Assembly: GCF_000739615.1 (NCBI RefSeq)
Contig: NZ_BATP01000005.1
Location: forward strand, 62,001-126,000
Direction of reading: 5' to 3'
DNA: 64,000 nt
From: Haloferula sp. BvORR071
GTDB lineage: Bacteria > Verrucomicrobiota > Verrucomicrobiia > Verrucomicrobiales > Akkermansiaceae
Below the pieces are notes generated by a model. The model was not told where the DNA came from and did not search any database. It was given only the letters and a program-made list of their open reading frames with translations. The position numbers were made by a program, and so were the translations under genes. Shown here piece after piece: positions 27,543 to 37,624 of this stretch; position 1 is the stretch's first letter; each line of letters begins with the position of its first letter.

Positions 27543-30047
27543 TCAGCGGGCTACCGTGACGCGATAGTATCCTCGGCTTGCCGCTGCTTCGCGGTCCAAG
27601 CTGATCTCCTTCTCGCTGCCATCACCTGCGATCCCGGAGCGGACGGTTTCCCATGAGCCGGGCGCGAGATTCTCGCTGAACTCAATGCTGTAGTTGTGCC
27701 CCGCCAAACTCGCGAAACGGATCGTCACTTTGCTGGAGTCCACTTCACTCACTACCGCCGCGAAGCGGTCCGCCCCATTGTTTGGATCCGTGCCCGCAAG
27801 GTATTCATCCAAGTTGGTCCTGCCGTCGCCATCAGCATCGGAGCCAGCTGCGGATCCGCTCGCCGCATTCCCGGTGGCCAAGCCGAAATGTTCCACCATC
27901 CAGGAGTCCGGGATGCCGTCCGCATCACTGTCAGCAGTGCTGTCGATGCGCTGGAAATCCGCCAGAACTACCGAATGCTCCCGGTAGGAAATCGCAAAAG
28001 AGGCGAGCCCGCTGGCAACCTGCACTCGGGTTCCGTTCGGCAGATTGCCAAACTGGCCGGTGATCTGGCCGGTGGCGGTAAGGAAAGGGATCTCGGCCCC
28101 CGCAGACAGATCCTGGATCGCGCTGCCCAAGAGTTGGACGTCCAAGGTTCCCGACAGGATCGCATCGCCTTCAATCTCGAGGACATCGTATTGTCCTGCC
28201 GCTTGGCCTGAGATTTCCACCTTCAGGCTACCAGCTTGGCTTTGGCCGTAATTCCCAACGATTCGGATGCGCCCGGCAGAATTTCCCGGGGAAACCAGGG
28301 AAGCGTTCGTCACCTTACCCTCAATGCTCCCCACACCAGCGAGTTTTCCGCCTTTCGCCACGGTCACCCCGTCCACCGCCGTGAACTTACCCGATCGCAG
28401 GGTAAAACCCGTAAGACCCGCACCTTCCGACTCCGAGCCAACCGTCAGGCTGCCGACCGTGGTATCCGCCAGCGGACCTAAGACCTCGATAGGATCAGGT
28501 GGAATGATGTCCACGTGGTTGTAATCTGACGGCACCAGGCTCGCGGTCCAATTGAAGGCGTCTCCCCACTCGCCTCCAATCAAGCCACGCCACTCCAAGC
28601 GCGGGGCGAAGAGCAAGATACTCGGTCCATTCGCGCCGCCGGAGAGCGATGCCTGGTAGGCCACTTGATTGAAACCGTTGAAGGCCTTCGGATCGACCCC
28701 GATGCTCTGAACAGTCCGCCCGTCCACGGTATCGCCGGCCTGCACCACCTTGATGACATCGATGCCATCCGTGAGGTAGATTCCCTGGAGGGTTTGGTTG
28801 CCGTTCAAACTCGCAGCAAAAAGGATCGTGCCGCTGTCATTGATGACCGGGAACTCGAATCCGGTGAAGGTATTCCCACCGGGAGCCGTGCTGCCGTTCT
28901 TGAGCAACAGATTCTGTGTACCGGCCTTGTAAGTGAACAGTCCCGACACCGCGGTCCCGCCACTGCAATAACCGATGTAGGCAACCTTGCCATCACCGTT
29001 GACCGAACTCGATTGACTGAAGGAGCTGTAGGTCCCCGCCCCGGAAGGGGCTGTCTGGCCGCTCAAAGCCGCCGGACTCAGGTTCGCGCTATTGCTACCT
29101 GTAAAGATGCCCCAGCCCACCTGTGTCTTGGCGCTGTTGACCAAGTTCGAATAGACCGTGTAGTTCCCGCTGGAATGTGTGCCCAGGATAAGACCACCGC
29201 CGCCGAAGAAATCCGGAGTACCCGGTGCCGGCTGGAGTGACCGGAAAAGCTGAGTGATCGACCCGGCAGCCTCGCGGCGGTAGGCGGCATAGTTGTAGCC
29301 GGTGCCATAAGCCGAGTCCTTGATCCAGGCACCGAAATGCAACTGCTCAGCCCCTTTCAACTGAGGGCTGCTGTTGAGAGTATCGATCTTCGAGGTCTCG
29401 CCGGGTGCTGGCTGCTGCGTACGGGCCACCTCCACCAGACTTCCATCCGGCTGGCTGAGGTAGACTGCATTGGAGCCGATGAGCGCACTGCCCGTGTTTT
29501 TGATGGCAGCCCAGAAGCTCACCTGCCCCAAATCGTTGATCCTTGGTTCGCCGAAGCTATTGAACTGCCCAACGCCACCTGGAACAGTCTGATCTTCGAT
29601 GGCCACGACCCGCAGATTCAGCGGCGAGCTCCCGGCAACCAAAGCATCCCTCAACACACCCCCGGCATCCCGGATATTCACAATCGTCACGGTTTCACCG
29701 GCGTTGTTGGTCGCAATCTTGCCAAGCATTCCTTCAATGGTCCCAAAGCCAGGGACCACTGTCCCTTGTTTCAGGATCACACTCGTGCCGCTATGCCGCA
29801 CCGCATACAAGGTATCGACGCCCGACGTGACCGACTTGGCCCGGTACGCCAAGCCACGTTCCGAAAGCGCGAAAATGCTCGCCCCGTGCATTGTATCTTG
29901 GCCGTCCGGCGTCTGCCCGCCCGGGGTGGCAATGATGTAAGTCTTATCCCCGCTATCGTCGTCGGAAGTCGCCGTTGCTGAAAGTATCGACGTGGGCAGA
30001 GCAAGGAGAGGAGCAAGCCGGCGGAATCGTCTGGAGGAACGCTTCAT
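27543..30047 (-). CDS. Large secreted beta-rich protein with calcium-loop C-terminal tail
   Basis: An 834-residue protein. ATG 30047 gives a signal sequence (MKRSSRRFRRLAPLLALPTSILSATATS). Residues 30-480 contain repeats in which segments such as RINDLGQVSFWA, VNGDGKVAYIGY and VINDSGTILFAA recur, similar to the NxxGxxAFxA tandem-repeat proteins. Next comes a region like autotransporter-associated strand repeats (LVSPGNSAGRIRIVGNY). The tail carries a calcium-binding-type loop (SDADGIPDSW; GSDADGDGRTNLDEYLAG) and a final beta-sandwich (VTIRFASLAGHNYSIEFSE). Function is unknown and it is probably on the surface. Confidence 0.8.
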   Translation of the reverse strand: MKRSSRRFRRLAPLLALPTSILSATATSDDDSGDKTYIIATPGGQTPDGQDTMHGASIFALSERGLAYRAKSVTSGVDTLYAVRHSGTSVILKQGTVVPGFGTIEGMLGKIATNNAGETVTIVNIRDAGGVLRDALVAGSSPLNLRVVAIEDQTVPGGVGQFNSFGEPRINDLGQVSFWAAIKNTGSALIGSNAVYLSQPDGSLVEVARTQQPAPGETSKIDTLNSSPQLKGAEQLHFGAWIKDSAYGTGYNYAAYRREAAGSITQLFRSLQPAPGTPDFFGGGGLILGTHSSGNYTVYSNLVNSAKTQVGWGIFTGSNSANLSPAALSGQTAPSGAGTYSSFSQSSSVNGDGKVAYIGYCSGGTAVSGLFTYKAGTQNLLLKNGSTAPGGNTFTGFEFPVINDSGTILFAASLNGNQTLQGIYLTDGIDVIKVVQAGDTVDGRTVQSIGVDPKAFNGFNQVAYQASLSGGANGPSILLFAPRLEWRGLIGGEWGDAFNWTASLVPSDYNHVDIIPPDPIEVLGPLADTTVGSLTVGSESEGAGLTGFTLRSGKFTAVDGVTVAKGGKLAGVGSIEGKVTNASLVSPGNSAGRIRIVGNYGQSQAGSLKVEISGQAAGQYDVLEIEGDAILSGTLDVQLLGSAIQDLSAGAEIPFLTATGQITGQFGNLPNGTRVQVASGLASFAISYREHSVVLADFQRIDSTADSDADGIPDSWMVEHFGLATGNAASGSAAGSDADGDGRTNLDEYLAGTDPNNGADRFAAVVSEVDSSKVTIRFASLAGHNYSIEFSENLAPGSWETVRSGIAGDGSEKEISLDREAAASRGYYRVTVAR

Positions 30048-30204
30048 ATAGGTTTTTCCAAGTAATGCGGATGATAGACAATCAAATCCCCATGAAGCGA
30101 GGAAGAAGTTATGAAGAATTCCGCCACCAGGAGCCCCCTCCAAAAGAAGATCGGAATCTGCATCAGGACATTCAACATCAATACAAAACGACCTGCATTG
30201 CTCC

Positions 30205-30816
30205 TTATCGCTTGGTCTTGCCTGGCCGTGCCGATGCCACTTGCACCGTCGCACGCCCACGGCTATCGATCTTTGTGTGTCCATCGATCGCCAGCGCCGA
30301 CATATCAAATCCCTGCGCCGTGGCGATTGCCTTCATCGACTCAAAGTCCTTCGCCGCGATTTTCGGCGAACGAGCCAGGAACCACAGACTGCGGCGGTCC
30401 GGCGTGCCGACCACCGCGCGGCTGTAGTCCGGACTCACATCAATAATCCAATAGTTCCCTTCTGCCGGAACCGGTACTGCCTTCGAATACCAGTTGTTCG
30501 GAAAACTCACCTTCAGCCGATTCGCCTTGGCGTCCACCGGCGTCGCTATGCCCTCGATGCTTCGCGATGAGCCATCGCCGCGCAGACAGGTATTCACCAC
30601 GCGGATCGTGCCATCCTTGTTCCGCGAATAGTCTGCCGTCGCCGAAACACAGCCGGTCTGAAACCACTTCGGATAGCGCGCGATCTCATACCACTTGCCA
30701 GTGTAGCGCTTCAGGTCGACCTTGGCCTCCGTGGCCAAAGGCTTGGCTGGAGACGTGCTGGTAGTGCAGGAGGCAAACAGCAACGGTAGGCCGAGGAGCG
30801 GAAGAAGCGCTTTCAT
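30205..30816 (-). CDS. blc: Outer-membrane lipocalin (Blc-like lipoprotein)
   Basis: A 203-residue lipoprotein with lipobox FASC (Cys17) and the lipocalin signature GKWYEIARYPKWFQ near residue 41. The family strands ATADYSRNKDGTIRVVNTC and NYWIIDVSPDYSRAVVGTPDRRSLWFLAR are also visible. Bacterial lipocalins of this type bind lysophospholipids and fatty acids and are often stress-induced. The last 40 residues are an extra basic tail. It is transcribed toward the large beta-rich protein gene on the same strand. Confidence 0.95.
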   Translation of the reverse strand: MKALLPLLGLPLLFASCTTSTSPAKPLATEAKVDLKRYTGKWYEIARYPKWFQTGCVSATADYSRNKDGTIRVVNTCLRGDGSSRSIEGIATPVDAKANRLKVSFPNNWYSKAVPVPAEGNYWIIDVSPDYSRAVVGTPDRRSLWFLARSPKIAAKDFESMKAIATAQGFDMSALAIDGHTKIDSRGRATVQVASARPGKTKR

Positions 30817-31021
30817 CCTATCACATTAGCCCGCATCTCCAAGGATGTCCAAATGGCATTCAAGCGGATAAATCTCTGCGCCGCTCGATCGCCTCATGGT
30901 ACGACATTGCGAACCATGATCGGCCGCAATCGCCACTGGCTGAGATGAGGACCTCCCTGACAAGCAGGGCTAGACGAGCTTTTCTCGCCAAGGCCGCTTC
31001 TAGCTCTTAGCGTGCCGCCCC

Positions 31022-32980
31022 ATGATTCCGCGGCCTCGTGATGTTACGACTCTTGCCATGATGGTCGCGATGCCTACGACTTGCGCCATCGCCGCAGAGC
31101 GCCATGTCGCGATTACCGGCAACGATTCAAACCCCGGCTCCGAAGAGGCTCCGTGGCGCAGCGTGCAAAAATCCGCCAGCTTGGCCCTACCCGGCGATGT
31201 CGTCAATATTCACGCTGGCACCTACTCGGAGCGCGTCACCCTGAGCAACCGCGGCAGCACTTCGGGAGCTCCCATCACCTTCCGCAAATTCCCCGGCGAT
31301 CCTGGCGCGGTGGTGATCTCCCAGAACGGCGTCATCCCGCCGAGCGGCCTGAGCGCTGTCCTCAAAATCGAGAGCTCCAATCGCATCATTCTCCAAGACC
31401 TCGAGATCGCGAATTACAAAACCGGCGGCACCGCCGCCGAGCAACGCGCACAGCTCCCTGCTGGCATCTACATCAATGGCAGCTCCAGCGAGATCTCCCT
31501 CTCTGGCTGCAAGATCCACGACATCTGGCAAAGCAGTCCAACCCTGAACAATTTCAATGCGAATGCTTTCGGCATCGCAGTCTACGGCGATACCGCTTCC
31601 CCGATTGGCAAGGTCACCATCGACGGCTGCGAAGTCTACGCCCTCCGCACCGGTGCCAGCGAATCGGTCGTGCTGAACGGCAACGTCACCAATTTCACCG
31701 TGACCAATAACACGGTGCACGACTGCAACAACATCGGCATCGACTTCATCGGCTTTGAAGGCACCGCTCCCACCGAGGCCCTCGACCAAGCCCGCAATGG
31801 CATCTGTCGCGGCAATACGGTCTATCGCATCGATTCGAAATTCAACCCGGCCTACGGCGGCAACTTCACTACCGGCGGCGGCAATGGCACCCGCAGCGCG
31901 CCCGGCATCTATGTCGATGGTGGCCGGGATATCCTGATTGAGCGCAACCACGTCTACGACTGCAACTACGCCGTCTCCGCCGGCAGCGAGAACACCGGCA
32001 AGCTCGTGAGCAACGTGATCGTCCGGAACAACATCCTCCACCACTGCCATGTCGGCGGCATCGTGATCGGCGGCTCCGGGTCCACCAATGGCGGCATTAC
32101 CAACTCCTCCTTCACCAACAACACGATCTACGACAACGACACCGTGGCTCAAGGTGGCGGCCAGTTCTCGATCCAGAACCACGTCAGCTCCGTCACCATC
32201 CGCCGCAACCTGATGGCCTCAACAGCGCAGTTTGCGCAATTCATCCTCAAGGACAACAACACCGGCAGCCTGGCATCCGGCGCGATCGACTGGAACCTCT
32301 ACAAGATCCCCGCCAGCGGTGACATCGAGTTCATCTGGAATGGCAGCGCCAAGTCCACCTTCGCCGCCTGGCAGACAGCCTCCGGCGACTCACATTCGAC
32401 TCTAACAAGTGCTGCACTCGACCTCTCTGCAGCCGCGCCCACAGTCGCATCCGGTCCCTCGGACTTCATGCTCACTGCCACATCCCCTGCCAAGGACAGC
32501 GGCGACAGCGCAGCCCAGCCCTTCACCCCGGCAGAGGGTGAGAAGGACTATGGCGGCCAGAGCCGTGTCGCCGGGGGCCGCGTGGACATCGGTGCCGATG
32601 AATACCTCTCCAATCTCCAGAGCTGGCGCGACCAACACTTCGCCTTGCCCGATGGTGGCATCGGCGCAGGCTCCACGGATGACCCGGACCACGACGGGAC
32701 CATGAACCTGATCGAATATTCGCAGGGCATGGACCCCACGCTCACCGACCACTCCCTCCTCCCGGCAACATCCTTCAACACCGGAATGATGCGCTTCACC
32801 TACCGGAAGTCCGCGCCCGAGCTGACCTACACCGTGGAGGCCGCCAGCAAGCTCACCACCTGGTCCCCCGCCCTCCCCGCCGAGCAGACCGGCACCAACG
32901 GCAATTTCTTCCGCGACTTCCCGATCGACAGCGCCACGAAGTTCGTCCGCCTCAAAGTCAGCTCACCTGTGGCCTGGTGA
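31022..32980 (+). CDS. Secreted right-handed beta-helix protein with calcium-loop tail
   Basis: A 652-residue exported protein. The pattern ITGNDSNPGSEEAPWRSVQKSAS.. PGDVVNIHAGTYSERV is typical of parallel beta-helix polysaccharide lyase-like proteins (DUF1565/pectate-lyase-like). Coils such as ILIERNHVYDCNYAVSAGSEN and VIVRNNILHHCHVGGIVIGGS follow. The C-terminus has a calcium-type loop (DPDHDGTMNLIEYSQG) and a beta-sandwich (LTYTVEAASKLTTWSP) shared with other surface proteins here. Catalytic residues cannot be assigned by eye. It may be a polysaccharide lyase or an adhesin. Confidence 0.88.
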   Translation: MIPRPRDVTTLAMMVAMPTTCAIAAERHVAITGNDSNPGSEEAPWRSVQKSASLALPGDVVNIHAGTYSERVTLSNRGSTSGAPITFRKFPGDPGAVVISQNGVIPPSGLSAVLKIESSNRIILQDLEIANYKTGGTAAEQRAQLPAGIYINGSSSEISLSGCKIHDIWQSSPTLNNFNANAFGIAVYGDTASPIGKVTIDGCEVYALRTGASESVVLNGNVTNFTVTNNTVHDCNNIGIDFIGFEGTAPTEALDQARNGICRGNTVYRIDSKFNPAYGGNFTTGGGNGTRSAPGIYVDGGRDILIERNHVYDCNYAVSAGSENTGKLVSNVIVRNNILHHCHVGGIVIGGSGSTNGGITNSSFTNNTIYDNDTVAQGGGQFSIQNHVSSVTIRRNLMASTAQFAQFILKDNNTGSLASGAIDWNLYKIPASGDIEFIWNGSAKSTFAAWQTASGDSHSTLTSAALDLSAAAPTVASGPSDFMLTATSPAKDSGDSAAQPFTPAEGEKDYGGQSRVAGGRVDIGADEYLSNLQSWRDQHFALPDGGIGAGSTDDPDHDGTMNLIEYSQGMDPTLTDHSLLPATSFNTGMMRFTYRKSAPELTYTVEAASKLTTWSPALPAEQTGTNGNFFRDFPIDSATKFVRLKVSSPVAW

Positions 32981-32982
32981 GC

Positions 32983-33678
32983 TCAAGCCACCTCCAGCTC
33001 CAGGCTTGGAAAGCACCGGCAAAAGTCCGGATCCGCCGGTGCTTCGATCCGCAGCATCTCTCCGCTATACGGATGCTCCAGCTCCAGCGCCTTTGCCTGC
33101 AGCAGCATCCGGGTCCCGGTGCCCAGCAGTTCGCCGAGTTCATTGCAGCGTTCGGCACCCGCATAGCGGTAGTCCCCCACAATCGCATGCCCGGTCATCT
33201 GCAAGTGCCGCCGGATCTGGTGATAGCGTCCGGTATGCGGCTTGGCCTCTAGCAAGGACAGCTCCAGTCCCGGCATCGCGCCAAAGCTTCCTGCTCCGGC
33301 ATGCAGTTGGCGCTCGAAGGCAGTCTCGGCATGCAGCAGAGGCTCCTCAGGTGACTTCCGCAGCGGTGTATCGCAGACCCATTGCAGCGGAGCCGCGCCT
33401 TCCACCACCGCCAGATAGCTCTTCTGCACCCGCCGCAGCTCGAAGATCTGCTGGATCAGCGCACAGGTCTTGCGATCCAGCGCGAAGAGCAGCACCCCTG
33501 AAGTCGGCCGGTCGAGGCGGTGCACCACATGGACCTCGTGGCCCACCTCATCGCGCACCCGCTTCATGGCAATCCACTCGGGCCCCTCCTCGTCCCTACC
33601 GGCATGCACGATCATCCCCGCCGGCTTGTCGATGGCCACGAGGTATTCGTCCCGGTAGAGGTAGCGCAGTGGCTGCAT
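32983..33678 (-). CDS. RluA-family pseudouridine synthase, TruC-like
   Basis: A 231-residue protein with the RluA catalytic motif HRLDRPTSG (Asp56) and preceding LVAIDKPAGMIVH. RYHQIRRHLQMTGHAIVGDYRYAG is the second conserved block. Size and lack of an S4 domain match TruC, which modifies U65 in tRNA, though another RNA target is possible. ATG 33678 (MQPLRYLYRDEYLVAIDKP) is the natural start, and the longer frame overlaps the VOC gene. The stop is 2 bases from the end of the convergent beta-helix gene. Confidence 0.88.
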   Translation of the reverse strand: MQPLRYLYRDEYLVAIDKPAGMIVHAGRDEEGPEWIAMKRVRDEVGHEVHVVHRLDRPTSGVLLFALDRKTCALIQQIFELRRVQKSYLAVVEGAAPLQWVCDTPLRKSPEEPLLHAETAFERQLHAGAGSFGAMPGLELSLLEAKPHTGRYHQIRRHLQMTGHAIVGDYRYAGAERCNELGELLGTGTRMLLQAKALELEHPYSGEMLRIEAPADPDFCRCFPSLELEVA

Positions 33679-33718
33679 GTTGTAACACAAGGGAAATGCC
33701 CGCCCGCCGCACCTAAAG

Positions 33719-34165
33719 TCAATCTTTCCCATCCATCGGAATCGCCTCCAGGAGGCTTTCCCACAGCCCCGGCGTCGCTAGCTCGACCGCGTGCCCGTCC
33801 GGATCGCGGAAATACAGGCTTGTCGCCCCGCCCGGCCAGTTCACCCGGCTCTCCAGCGGAATTCCCAGCTCCGCCAGCCGTTGTTCCCACACCGCCACCG
33901 GAGAATCCCCGGTGCCGAAGCATACGTGAAGCGGCCCCGCGCCATCGTGGCCGATGATCGTGCCGAAGCCCACATCCACGCTGGCCACGGAACGACCGCG
34001 CAGGAAGAGCAGGAGCACCTGCTCCGGCTTGAGCTGGATCGCACAAAATCGCTCGTCCCGACGAACAATCCGCCCGCCGAGCAGCTCCAGGTAAAAGTCC
34101 ACCGCCCGCGCCAGATCATCCACATACAGGGCGCTCTCCGTGATGCCGCTTGTTCTCGGGACCAT
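33719..34165 (-). CDS. VOC-family (glyoxalase-like) protein
   Basis: A 148-residue single-unit VOC protein: TESALYVDDLARAVDFYLELLGG at the start, LHVCFGTGD in the middle and SLYFRDPDGHAVELATPGLW at the end. His and Glu positions fit a metal-binding vicinal oxygen chelate fold (fosfomycin-resistance/glyoxalase-like). The substrate is unknown. The gene precedes the pseudouridine synthase by 40 bases on the same strand. Confidence 0.88.
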   Translation of the reverse strand: MVPRTSGITESALYVDDLARAVDFYLELLGGRIVRRDERFCAIQLKPEQVLLLFLRGRSVASVDVGFGTIIGHDGAGPLHVCFGTGDSPVAVWEQRLAELGIPLESRVNWPGGATSLYFRDPDGHAVELATPGLWESLLEAIPMDGKD

Positions 34166-34266
34166 CCGGCAATGCTGCGCCCACCAGTGTCTCCCGGCAA
34201 GCCCCCACCGAATTTGTATGATAGGTCTCGTCCGCTATCCACGTTGCACACGAATCCCGCGCTCCC

Positions 34267-35400
34267 ATGCCTAACCTGAGCCGTCGCCACTGCCTCCAGA
34301 CCCTGGGCCTGACCCTTTCGGCCGCCGCCCTCCCCCGCGTGCTGCATGCCGCCGACGAACCGGTCCGCCCGGAGAAGGGCGAGCGTGACGCTATCGCCGC
34401 GATCGCCAAAGCCTTCATGGAGAAATACGAGGTGCCCGGCCTCTCCGTCGCTTTCGCCCACCGTGAGAAGCCCGCCTACAGCGTCGGCTTCGGCATGGCG
34501 GACGTGGATGCAAATGAAGCCATGGCCCCGGTCCACCGCTTCCGCATCGCCAGTGTCTCCAAGCCGATCACCTCGGTGGCCCTCTTCACCTTGGTCGAGC
34601 AAGGCAAGCTCAAGCTCAGCGACAAGGTCCTCGGCGAAGGCGGCATCCTTCACGAAGATTACGGCAAGGACGCACCCCCGGATGTGGCGTCCATCACCAT
34701 CCACCACCTGCTCACCCATACCTGCGGCGGCTGGGGCAACAACAAGAGCGACCCGATGTTCGAGCACAAGAACCTCGACCATCACGATCTGATCGTCCGC
34801 ACGCTCAAGGACCATCCGCTCGAGCACGCCCCCGGCACCAACTACTCCTATTCAAACTTCGGCTACTGCCTTCTGGGCCGCACCATCGAGAAGCTCACGG
34901 GCAAAACCTACGCCCAGTTCGTCGAGAACAGTGTCCTCGCCAAGAGCGGCATCACCGACATGAAGATCGCTGGCGATACCCGCGAACAGCGGATCGAGAA
35001 CGAGGTCGTCTACTACGGCCGCAGTGGCGAAAACCCCTATGGCATGAATATCCGCCGTATGGACTCTCATGGCGGTTGGCTGGCCAGCCCATCCGATCTA
35101 GTAGAGTTCCTGATCCACACCGCAAATTCCGGAGCTGGGAATGTGCTGCGAGATGAGACGGTGAAGACCATGCTCACCGCCGGGCCGCCGAACCCCGGCT
35201 ATGCCTGCGGCTGGTGCGTGAATCCCGTGCCGAATCGCTGGCACAACGGCAGCCTCCCCGGCACCTCGACCATCGCGGTGCGCACTGCCAGTGGCATGTG
35301 CTGGGCCGGCTTCACCAATGCCCGCGGTGAGGGCATCGACGGCGCGCTCGACCGAATGATGTGGGACATGGCCAAGGCCGTCCCCGCTTGGAAAGCCTGA
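34267..35400 (+). CDS. Exported beta-lactamase-fold serine hydrolase
   Basis: A 377-residue protein of the class C beta-lactamase/esterase fold. A Tat-like signal (LSRRHCLQTLGLTLS) is followed by the SxxK motif SVSK (Ser96, Lys99), the Tyr motif YSNFGY, and HNGSLPG in the place of the KTG box. Such proteins include peptidases, esterases and penicillin-binding relatives, and the substrate is not predictable. The next two genes follow with gaps of 12 and 8 bases, so this is probably the first gene of a three-gene operon. Confidence 0.9.
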   Translation: MPNLSRRHCLQTLGLTLSAAALPRVLHAADEPVRPEKGERDAIAAIAKAFMEKYEVPGLSVAFAHREKPAYSVGFGMADVDANEAMAPVHRFRIASVSKPITSVALFTLVEQGKLKLSDKVLGEGGILHEDYGKDAPPDVASITIHHLLTHTCGGWGNNKSDPMFEHKNLDHHDLIVRTLKDHPLEHAPGTNYSYSNFGYCLLGRTIEKLTGKTYAQFVENSVLAKSGITDMKIAGDTREQRIENEVVYYGRSGENPYGMNIRRMDSHGGWLASPSDLVEFLIHTANSGAGNVLRDETVKTMLTAGPPNPGYACGWCVNPVPNRWHNGSLPGTSTIAVRTASGMCWAGFTNARGEGIDGALDRMMWDMAKAVPAWKA

Positions 35401-35412
35401 CCGCTTGCTTTT

Positions 35413-36456
35413 ATGTTCACTCGCACCCTCTGCGCCCTCGGCGCATCCATTTTCGCTGCCAGCGCCGCGCCGGAAGCTTACAAGGACTCCAAGCCCCAGC
35501 GCTACGACCTGAAGGCCCGCGCGAGCGAGATCGACCCCGCTGCCAAGGAGCACCCGGAGATCTCCTTCGTCTTCGGTGATGCCGCCAAGCCGCAGGACCT
35601 CGAGCACGCCTGCGTGGACACCCGCGTGCCGGACCAAGGCAAGCTGGTGATCTGGCTGATGGGTCACAACCAGGGCCTCTTCGAGCACGTCTCGGGCTAC
35701 GGCCTGCACGCGATCCAAGTCCACTACGCCAATGGCTGGTTCGCCAAGCTCTACTCCGGCAAGCCGCCGGAGGATGATCTTTTCCTTTCGAAGATCCGCC
35801 TCGAAGCCGCCACCGGCGAGGACCTCAGCGACAAGGTCAGCATCCCCAAGGCCGACAGCATCATGGGCCGCTCCCTGGCCCTCGTAAAGTGGCTCGACAA
35901 GGAGCAACCCCAGGGCCACTGGAAACAGTTCCTGACAGCCGATGGCAAGGACCTGCAGTGGGACAAGGTCATCCTGTCCGGCATCTCCCACGGCTCCACC
36001 ACCGCCGCGCGCATGGCCAAGCAGATCAAGGTCGACCGCGTGGTGATGTTCTCCGGCCCCCGCGACCAATACGAGGCCTGGCAGGCCCTGCCCTCCGCCA
36101 CCCCGGCCAACCGCTTTTTCGGCTTCAGCCACGTGCTCGATGACGGCTGGAGCGGCGACCACTACTGCCGCTCCTGGCAGATGCTCAAGCTTCAGGACTA
36201 CGGCCCGATCGTGAACGTGGAGAACACTCCCTTCCCCTACGGCAATACCCGCCGCCTGGTGACCGATGCCGACGTGAAGAACGATCCGAAGCGCGCCCAC
36301 GGTGCCGTCGTTCCCGGCGGCAGCGCCCCGAAGGATGGTGCCGGCAAATACATCCACGAGGAGGTCTGGAAATATCTCTTCACCCACCCGGTGGAGGAGG
36401 TCGGCAAGCCCGTGCCGGTGGATCCGGATTGCACGATGGACCAGCGCGGGAAATAA
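35413..36456 (+). CDS. Exported alpha/beta-hydrolase-like protein (BPSS1187-type)
   Basis: A 347-residue protein with a short signal (LCALGASIFAASAAPEAY). The segment DKVILSGISHGSTTAARMAK has a nucleophile-elbow-like GISHGS, and a late DDGWSGDHYCRSWQML region could supply Asp/His. It resembles a family often named BPSS1187 and annotated as alpha/beta hydrolase. The catalytic set is not confirmed. It lies 12 bases after the serine hydrolase gene and is probably co-transcribed with it. Confidence 0.7.
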   Translation: MFTRTLCALGASIFAASAAPEAYKDSKPQRYDLKARASEIDPAAKEHPEISFVFGDAAKPQDLEHACVDTRVPDQGKLVIWLMGHNQGLFEHVSGYGLHAIQVHYANGWFAKLYSGKPPEDDLFLSKIRLEAATGEDLSDKVSIPKADSIMGRSLALVKWLDKEQPQGHWKQFLTADGKDLQWDKVILSGISHGSTTAARMAKQIKVDRVVMFSGPRDQYEAWQALPSATPANRFFGFSHVLDDGWSGDHYCRSWQMLKLQDYGPIVNVENTPFPYGNTRRLVTDADVKNDPKRAHGAVVPGGSAPKDGAGKYIHEEVWKYLFTHPVEEVGKPVPVDPDCTMDQRGK

Positions 36457-36464
36457 GCTCTGCC

Positions 36465-37010
36465 GTGACTAGCGAGATCGGCAGTGCGCAGGACCTGGAA
36501 GCGGAGGTAAATATCACCCGCCGCGACCTATGCTACCTCAATTGGTATCTCGTGGTCCGCAACAAGGTAATCTGGATAACCGGCATCATCCTGAGCTTCG
36601 CGCTCGTCTGGAATGCCTTGGCCGGGCGCAACCCCAATCATGACGTGGTGAAGACGGTCATCACGATCCTCATCGGGGGAATTCTGCTGATCTCCTTCGT
36701 GATGGTCACAGCCGGCTTCAGTGTGCTCGCGGCGATGCTCAGGGCAGGCCGCAGCGCCGGAGTCCTGGGTCGCCACATCTTCCGGATCAGCGAGGAAGGC
36801 TTGCGTGAGACCACCGACGTGAACGATTCGCTGATGAACTGGAAGGGCCTCTTCGCGATCAAGGACATCGGCTCCTATCTCCTGGTCTACCAGACCCCGG
36901 CCATGGTCCACGTCCTGCCGCGGCGTTGCTTTGCCGATGGCGGGGACTACATGATCTTTGAGGCAGCCCTGCGGGAAAGGCTGCGGATCGCCCGTGGCGA
37001 GTCACGCTGA
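36465..37010 (+). CDS. YcxB-like membrane protein
   Basis: A 181-residue protein starting at GTG 36465, 8 bases after the preceding stop; the frame upstream of it has no ATG. Two membrane segments ([18 protein letters not shown] and [21 protein letters not shown]) are followed by a YcxB-type C-terminal domain ([41 protein letters not shown]). Function is unknown. Its last 9 bases overlap the end of the convergent acetyltransferase gene. Confidence 0.78.
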   Translation: MTSEIGSAQDLEAEVNITRRDLCYLNWYLVVRNKVIWITGIILSFALVWNALAGRNPNHDVVKTVITILIGGILLISFVMVTAGFSVLAAMLRAGRSAGVLGRHIFRISEEGLRETTDVNDSLMNWKGLFAIKDIGSYLLVYQTPAMVHVLPRRCFADGGDYMIFEAALRERLRIARGESR

Positions 37011-37571
37011 GGGTAGCTCTCGGATCACCCGCGCCGGCACTCCCGCCACGACCATATTGTCCGGCACATCCTTGGTCACCACCGCCCCGGCGGCGATCAC
37101 GACATTGTTTCCGATCCTCACGCCCGGATTGATCACCGCGTGTCCGCCGATCCAGACATTGTCCCCAATTGTCACCGGCTTGCCGAATTCCAATCCGCTG
37201 ATCCGGGTCGGAGCATCCAGCGGATGCCCTGCCGTGAAGATCGAGACCCGCGGTGCGATGAAGCAATTGTGCCCGATCCTCACCTCGCAGACGTCGAGGA
37301 TGATCAGGTCGTAGTTCGAGTAAAAGTTATCCCCGAGGTGGATGTTGTAGCCGTAGTCACAGCGGAAGCTTGGCTCCACGAAGGCATTCGTCCCACAGGA
37401 CCCTAGCAGCTCACGCAGCGCCGCGTCGCGTTCCGCCATCTGTTCCTCGCTCGTCGCATTGAAGCGCCGGCAAAGTGCCTTCGCCCGCTGGCGCTCGCCG
37501 AACAACTCCTCGCCGAACGCTAGGTAGAGCTCGCCGGCCAGCATCTTCTCTTTCTCCGAACGCGGATCCAT
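37002..37571 (-). CDS. Maltose/galactoside O-acetyltransferase-like protein
   Basis: A 189-residue left-handed beta-helix acyltransferase of the Maa/LacA/NodL group. The N-terminal MAC domain reads [12 protein letters not shown].. [12 protein letters not shown]. Hexapeptide repeats follow ([51 protein letters not shown]), with FTAGHPLD carrying the likely catalytic His. It transfers acetyl from acetyl-CoA to a sugar hydroxyl. The real acceptor is unknown. Length is normal. Confidence 0.93.
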   Translation of the reverse strand: MDPRSEKEKMLAGELYLAFGEELFGERQRAKALCRRFNATSEEQMAERDAALRELLGSCGTNAFVEPSFRCDYGYNIHLGDNFYSNYDLIILDVCEVRIGHNCFIAPRVSIFTAGHPLDAPTRISGLEFGKPVTIGDNVWIGGHAVINPGVRIGNNVVIAAGAVVTKDVPDNMVVAGVPARVIRELPSA

Positions 37572-37624
37572 GCCCGAGTCTCCACCGAGGCCGCAGCCAG
37601 ATCAAGCCGCTCGCGTCCCACTCA